A stretch of DNA of 25,286 bases from Xanthoparmelia taractica (taxonomy: Eukaryota > Ascomycota > Lecanoromycetes > Lecanorales > Parmeliaceae). Where the stretch lies: contig JANQBS010000419.1 in assembly GCA_033085395.1 (NCBI GenBank), forward strand, positions 1-25,286, given 5' to 3'. Both the position numbers and the translations under genes were made by a program. The notes under the pieces are model-generated. The model searched no databases. It was not told where the DNA came from and saw only the letters and a program-made list of their open reading frames with translations. Of this stretch, positions 19,777 through 25,286 are shown piece by piece (within the stretch, counting starts at the first letter, position 1; the number at the start of each line of letters is the position of its first letter).

Positions 19777-22700
19777 TATTTATTTCTTTTTATTATTTTA
19801 ATATATAGCGAGCTAAGTAAACTTAATCGTATTCTCTTATAATACGCATTAAGCGTTCCTCTAATAGATTATGCTTATAGTAATATATATTCTAATTTAG
19901 TGCGATATATTCTCGATATAGTATCACTTAATTAGATAACTAAATAATAAATTTTAATTATAAATCTTTTATTTGATTAAATAATTATGCTAGTAAGTAT
20001 AAGAAGTACATCTATAATTGCTTAACACACTAAAATAATTATTATATTTACTTTCGTTTTCGGCGCCTTCGCTTGCTTAGCGACGATTACTAATCTAATT
20101 AAATAGCTTTTTTATTTAATACTTAATGCTTTTATCTATTAATCTTCTACGTATTATAAATCTAAATTAGCTTATTAGTACGCTTAAGTTCTTCGTCTAA
20201 TAGTTACTAATTATATTCTTTATCTTAATTAATTCACTTAATCTTATATTAAACGTCTTCTCGCTTCTTAATCTTATTAATAATCTCTTCTATCTCTTAT
20301 ATCTTATTATTATCAATAAGCTCGAGAACTTATATAAAGAATTTCGCTACTTCGCCGTAGTCGCGTAAATAATATAATTCTAGTAACGATATATAAAAGG
20401 TGTTATGAATTCTATACGTAGAAGATAATAATAAGCGATACGCTTACGACCCTACTTTGTTCACGATTCGAAAGAGCCTTATATATTTATAAGTTAATTT
20501 TTTATTTAGACGTCTTTATTTTAGATTCTTAATTATTAGCATTATTAGATTACTTACTTTATAGCTTTAAGGTTAATGCGATTTGTTATACTATTTAACT
20601 TAAGCTATAATAGCGTCGCGTAGTCGCTCTACTATCTTATCTCTTAGCGTCTATAATCTTTTTATCTTTTTATTTATAGCGAGTATTCTCTTCTCGACGA
20701 AGTCGTTCTCGATCTCTTAATATATTTTCGAATAATATTTATATATCAAGAAGAACAATATCGTTTCGATGAAGATATATTAACTATTTATATATATAAA
20801 CTCTACTATAGATAGTAGTTTAGCTTAATTAATTTACTTCTTATTAGTAAATACGCGTAAGTAGTGTTTCAATATCTAATTTTAACGCTCGATTTAATCG
20901 TTAATTTAAGAATAAAAGACGATACTTAGACGACGCTTTATCTTCGAATAATAATAGATCGCTAATTAGAACTCGCTAATAAATATCGAGTCTCTATTAT
21001 TAATAATATTATTAGATATTTTATAGCGATAAATAATTTTAGTATAAAATACTTTCGTTAACTTAGCGACGTCGATTTTGATAATTATTAATAGATATTT
21101 AATTATTTTCGTAAATCGATTTACTACAATTAAAATAGCGTTATAGATAACGTTCTTAAGCTTACTTAAGGGCAAGCTCGTAATAAAATCTATAGAAATT
21201 TCTTTTTATAATTTAATAACAATAGAAAACGAGGTTAACTTATTATAGGGTCGATAACGCGGCGCCTTGATACGTTAATATATATCGCAAGTCTTAACGT
21301 AATCGATAATATTCTTAAGACTCTTATTTTAGTGATATTTACGAGTAAAAAGCTTATATATCTTTATAGCGTTAAAGTGTTCTACTAGAGAATTATTATA
21401 ATACTTATTAATAAGTTCTTTTCGTAAGATATTATCTCTAAATACGTAGAGGCGATTATTATTTAGTAATAGCCTCTCGGAGTTTAAGGTCCATGTCTAA
21501 TTACGCGTATAATATCGCTTCGTAGACGCATTCGCATTAATTCGAAAAGAGCTCACTTAATTATTATAAAATTATAGCTCTCGAATTAGCGTTTTTATTA
21601 GTCTTTACGAATCGTTATACGTAATTTTAAATATAATCTTAGCTTTTCTTTTTAAAATAATTATTTAAATATCTATAACTCGTAGCGTAGACGCTATTAT
21701 TACTATTACTTCTTTATCTCTTTACGATAGCTCGCCGCTAATTTAAAGAGCAAGTTTATTTTAAAGTGTAAATAATAATTTAATATTTAATAGCGATAAA
21801 TCTTTATAGTCTAATCGCCGCGACGATATATTTATAAAATTCAATTCTTCTATTTAATAAAAAATCTTAAAGTTATAAGTAACTAATTTTAGTACTTAAT
21901 AGACCTATCTAAAGTTAAGTTTCTTTTACTTTATAAATTTCTTAAGATTATTATAATTTAATTAAACCTTAATATAGTAGATACTATCTTTTAGATAGTA
22001 ACGTTATTGCTTTATCGCTATAACGATAATAAGTAATTTCTAGTCGTAAGTCTTATAGTTTTATTTCACTAATATTATCTTTCTAAAAAAGAACACGACG
22101 GGTTATTAATAATCGTTATCGTTCGATTACGAAAGTATAGCTCTTATATTAAAATTAGTGATATTAGTCTCTACGCGTAATTTCTTTTAAGAATTATAAT
22201 ATCGTAGAAATAACGTAGATATAAAAGTGTTATATAATTGCTTAAAAGTTAATCTAGCGTCTTTTAATTACTTAAACGATTCTAACTTCTTATTAACCTT
22301 ACTATTCTTAAGTAAACTAATAAGGGACGCTACAATAAAGAAGTATTTAAAAATAAAGCGTCGATAAAAATTTGCAAAGTCTAAGAAGACTTATATATTT
22401 TAATAACTTCGCGGCGTTAACTATTCTTAAATCGTTATTATACGTTCTTAATCTATAACTATATTATTAATAATTATAATAAATTCTAGAAACTTAATCG
22501 ATTTAATATAAAACTAATATTTCTTTAGATTTATATATAGCTAAAATTAGCGCAATCGCTTAAGCACTTACTTAACGTATTATTAATATTTCGTCGACTT
22601 AGCGCTATAGATTAGAATATTATTTAAATAAATTATATACGTAATATTTATAAGACTTATAAGAGCTCTATTAATATAGACTTAAAATATAGCTAATGTA

Positions 22701-23750
22701 TTTATAAGGTCGAAAGATATTATTAAGTATTTAAAATAGTTATAGCGAGTGCGAAACGTAGTCTTTTATTTATCGTTCTTCTTAATATAAATTCTATAAT
22801 AGATATTCTTAAAATTTAATTTTAAAAATATCTTAGCGTTATATAAGCGATTTAACGTCTTAATAATTAGAGATAATAAATATTAATTCTTTATCGTTAT
22901 CGTATTTAAGCCCCGATAATTTATATAAAAATATAATTTATTATCTTTCTTTAAGATAAAGAGAATAAGAGCTTTAGCGAAGAAAGTTAAATAACGAATT
23001 TAACTCTTATAAAGTAAATTCTTAAGATATCGTCTTAACTTTAATAACTTAATTTAAGATAGATTATAAAAAGACTCGTAGAGTAACTCTTTATCTTTCT
23101 TTATTTTAATAATATAATTTCTCTACTTAAACGTAGATAAGATCTCTATTATATTATTAAAAAAGATATCTCTAAACTTTAATAGTTTTCTTAAAAGCTC
23201 TAGATTATCGATACTCTTCTATTCGTCTCGCGCTATCGTAGCGTATACGATTACGAATATATTCGGCTTTCGCTCGATTTTCTAAATAAATTTAGTCGAT
23301 TCTTTAATTTAAAGTTTCTTAGTATTAATCTTAAATCGCTATTACGTCGTTATAGGGTCAAGCAAAATATATAATTAATATAACGCGAATATACTTAATA
23401 CGATATTGAGATCTTCTTGGTCTACGGCGTAGAATAGTATACTATATTACCGCCCTTGATTTTAGCTATCGACTATTTAATAATCCAGCTAATAAGTATC
23501 GTAATAGTATATATCTTACTCGCTAAGCGCTTTCGTCTACGATAAGATAACGATATATAATTTAAGATCTCATTGAATTACGAACTTTTACGTAATTAAA
23601 TTAATATATACTTTATAATCGAGTAGAGCAATAAATTACCTTTAATTACTCTATAGCTTAATTTATTTCTTCGTAATAATAAAAGAAGTTATCTCTATTA
23701 TTCGTTTTTCTTGCTTCGCTTTAGAGACGCTTACGAAGTTAATTTATTTT
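19777..23750 (-). pseudogene. pol relic of the minus-strand gypsy
   Basis: Reverse transcriptase: FYINYRGLN at 22904-22930 (family form FCVDYRGLN), then TTFRTRYNYFKYLI, then the catalytic motif at 22619-22630 read as YLNN, followed by ILIYS. Both catalytic Asp codons are now Asn. Integrase: EISIDFITSLPLSK with the first catalytic Asp kept (21188-21190). NRFTK and NNRDSIFISEF follow in the open stretch 20966-21175. The integrase C-terminal zone near 20560-20760 reads in part KDKKIIDAKR. The protease was not pinpointed, and no clear chromodomain was found before 19777. The 3' end of pol is uncertain, because a minus-strand frame can also be read toward 19700, overlapping the antisense frame. 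Confidence 0.8.
20966..21175 (-). pseudogene. Integrase core fragment left open by chance
   Basis: A 69-codon stretch free of stops, reading PLSKLKNVIYNAILIVVNRF then TKIIKYL and ending NNRDSIFISEF. It corresponds to the Ty3/gypsy integrase core (family forms LPxSK...DAILVVVDRFTK and SDRGSxFTSxFW). The residue at the second catalytic Asp is Asn (codon 20996-20998). The first codon is TTG and is internal: the protein context continues upstream as EISIDFITS. This is therefore a piece of pol, not a separate gene. Confidence 0.85.
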
Positions 23751-24860
23751 TTATCGATATCGCCGCGACGATAGCAATCGATTTATTCTTATTGAGATAA
23801 TTCGATTTTAAATAACCTAATTTCTAATAATATTAATAAATGTTAAATATTTTAAGATTATTATTAGCGACCTTAGTCTTACGTTTCTTGTTTTCTTCTT
23901 AGATACGCGTAGACTTAGCGCTATCTTTCGAAGTCGTATTAGACTTCGAAATTCGAGCTTTTAGAAACTTATCTTTATTAAATTCTTCGAATTACTTCGA
24001 ATCGAAATCGTCGTTATTAAGACGCGCGCGCTCTAAAATCGTTTTCTATATAATTATTATAATAAGAATTTCTTTTCTCTATTTAAATATATTATTAATA
24101 TTAAAAATCTTATTCTTTAGCTTAGGTCGTAGCTTAGCTAAAAAAAAGTTCGTTCGATACTTCTTCGTAAATAAGAGTAAATAAGCTTTTAACTTCTTTA
24201 GATAGATCTTAAAAATTAAGATCTTCTAATCTTATCGCTATTTTATCGCTTTTTACTTTTTATAGACGAGTAAGCGACGATTTATTAGATTTATAATTAA
24301 GTCGAGTAAAAATAACTTAAAAAACTCGAAGATAATTTTCTTTAGTCTATAAGCTTAAAAGTATCTATATTATTACGTATTAAGATCGTCTTTTAAGAAT
24401 TATATATAATAGATAATCTTAGCTTAATTAATAATAAAATACTCGAAACTTATAAGAAATTGAATTTTAACTTCGCGGAATTAACGTAAATATTCTTCTT
24501 TACTATTATTCTTATAAGAACGTATTCTTTCGAGGCGAAGTATTTTCGCTTTAATTAAAATATTTATTAAAGACGAAATAATAAATAAAATTATTATCGC
24601 TTTAGCGAGAGTAATAGAGAAATTCGAATTACGTAGCACGTTATTACGTATCTATAACTTAGTTAACTCTCGTTCTTATTCTAGACGACGATTTTCTATT
24701 TAAGCGTTTTTAAGACGTTTCTCTAAAGTCGCTTAATTCTTTAGAATAAATTCTTAAAAATTAATATTAAAGCTACGTCGCTCTAAGATAGACTTATTTC
24801 GATTTAATAAAGAGTTTAATATTATAGCGACGATAGATCTCTTTCTTTGAAAGATAGAGA
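23751..24860 (-). pseudogene. gag relic of the minus-strand gypsy
   Basis: The marker is a CX2CX4HX4C knuckle at 23797-23838 in which all four ligands are lost. It now reads Y.YY.KLGYLKSNY, with three Cys codons turned to TAT and the His codon (CAY) also to TAT, all transitions that RIP makes. A basic NKNK tail follows it. Upstream on the minus strand (to about 24860) the sequence is charged and rich in TAA and TAG at expected Gln positions, suiting a capsid region, but no capsid motif was confirmed. The N-terminus is not defined. Confidence 0.65.
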
Positions 24861-24879
24861 GATTAGAACTATAAGAAAT

Positions 24880-25139
24880 TAATTCGCTAGCGATTAATAA
24901 GCGGTCTAATTAATATAAGAGACGTATTATTAATACGATAATAATTTCTTTATTAATAAATATTAAGTCTTAATAGAATTAATCTCTAAGGAATACGAAA
25001 ACCCTAAGATATACAAAGAGAACATATAATCGCTAAGGCCTCTTTAAGACCTTAGGTCATGGACCTCGCCATAACCTCGCAATAAGCCCTAAACCCATAA
25101 GTAGTCGGCGCTAATGCGCATGCAGCGCTAGGCCTAATA
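24880..25139 (-). repeat. 5' LTR of the minus-strand gypsy
   Basis: Plus-strand ends are taattcgctagc and gcgctaggcctaata. The first third is heavily RIP-mutated, but about 25020-25139 keeps many CpA and TpG dinucleotides (gcgcatgcagcgc). The mutation load is therefore uneven within one LTR. Confidence 0.85.
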
Positions 25140-25286
25140 GTTTTCGAATATTGCTACTCGATAATTCTTACGCTAATCTACTTTTCTTAATTAATCATAA
25201 TAACTAAATACTTAAAGACTACGTAGAAGTAATTAATTATACTTAAGATTATCTAATATTAGCTACGTGTATTATAATTTCTTTAA
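25140..25286. other. Right flank, RIP-mutated, unassigned
   Basis: About 147 bases of AT-rich sequence beyond the 5' LTR of the minus-strand gypsy. No match to other parts of the window and no feature was recognised. Confidence 0.3.

Larger units (their letters stand above)
17806..25139 (-). mobile_element. Second Ty3/gypsy element, minus strand, RIP-killed
   Basis: About 7334 bp bounded by direct repeats of 257 and 260 bp. On the minus strand the order is gag with zinc knuckle, then reverse transcriptase, then integrase, which is the Ty3/gypsy order. The polypurine-like tract lies next to the left repeat, so the right repeat is the 5' LTR. Internal length is about 6.8 kb, longer than usual, because about 1.7 kb lies between pol and the 3' LTR and carries an antisense frame. 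Its LTRs and proteins differ from those of the element at 5990-12595. No target duplication was found, so a rearranged or recombinant copy is possible. Confidence 0.87.

Noticed and set aside
20966..21175. Independent small gene
   Set aside because: The sequence is the integrase core of a gypsy pol. The apparent first codon is TTG, and the homology extends upstream (EISIDFITS).
17801..25144. Target site duplication of the minus-strand gypsy
   Set aside because: The flanks are ggggt (17801-17805) and gtttt (25140-25144). They do not match even allowing RIP transitions.
1..25286. Mitochondrial or AT-rich bacterial DNA
   Set aside because: The AT richness comes from loss of CpA/TpG with CpG kept. 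It contains dead gypsy chromoviruses and unmutated GC-normal islands, which fit a RIP-active fungal nucleus.

Overview
The window looks like an AT-rich, transposon-packed block from the nuclear genome of a filamentous ascomycete (Pezizomycotina). The main reason is mutational: almost everywhere CpA and TpG have become TpA, while CpG, CpT and ApG survive. That is the mark of repeat-induced point mutation (RIP). In a typical line, 9541-9600, I count 12 TpA, 0 CpA, 0 TpG and 4 CpG. In the unmutated line 3121-3180 I count 2 TpA, 5 CpA and 3 TpG. Nearly all in-frame stops are TAA, TAG or TGA sitting where Gln or Trp would be expected, so coding relics were read through those stops. I see no intact host gene and no tRNA, rRNA or CRISPR.

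Layout. 1-75: a little-mutated edge segment. 76-2895: a RIP relic whose left end encodes, on the minus strand, a DIRS-type reverse transcriptase. 2896-3930: a roughly 1 kb island of normal composition, holding the start (3743) of an unrecognised coding region. That frame continues past the island into RIP-mutated DNA to about 4790, with two frame changes. 4791-5852: degenerate DNA, a 150-bp dispersed repeat and a 50-bp tandem array. 5853-14050: a nested structure, in which a non-autonomous long-TIR DNA element of about 1.59 kb is split by a complete Ty3/gypsy chromovirus (5990-12595, plus strand, 208-bp LTRs, 5-bp target duplication). 14051-16962: tandem arrays, the second 150-bp repeat and an unrecognised minus-strand coding relic. 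16963-17709: a truncated second copy of the TIR element, which keeps the empty target site. 17806-25139: a second, unrelated Ty3/gypsy element on the minus strand, with LTRs of about 258 bp.

The most unusual object is a long plus-strand reading frame (about 18540-19754) inside the second gypsy element, between pol and the 3' LTR and antisense to gag-pol. It runs about 400 codons in one frame and ends in a predicted coiled coil. I could not assign it to a family. The catalytic and zinc-binding residues of both retroelements are mostly destroyed by RIP-type transitions, so all elements here are judged dead. Both strands were read by eye; boundaries without stated end motifs are approximate.
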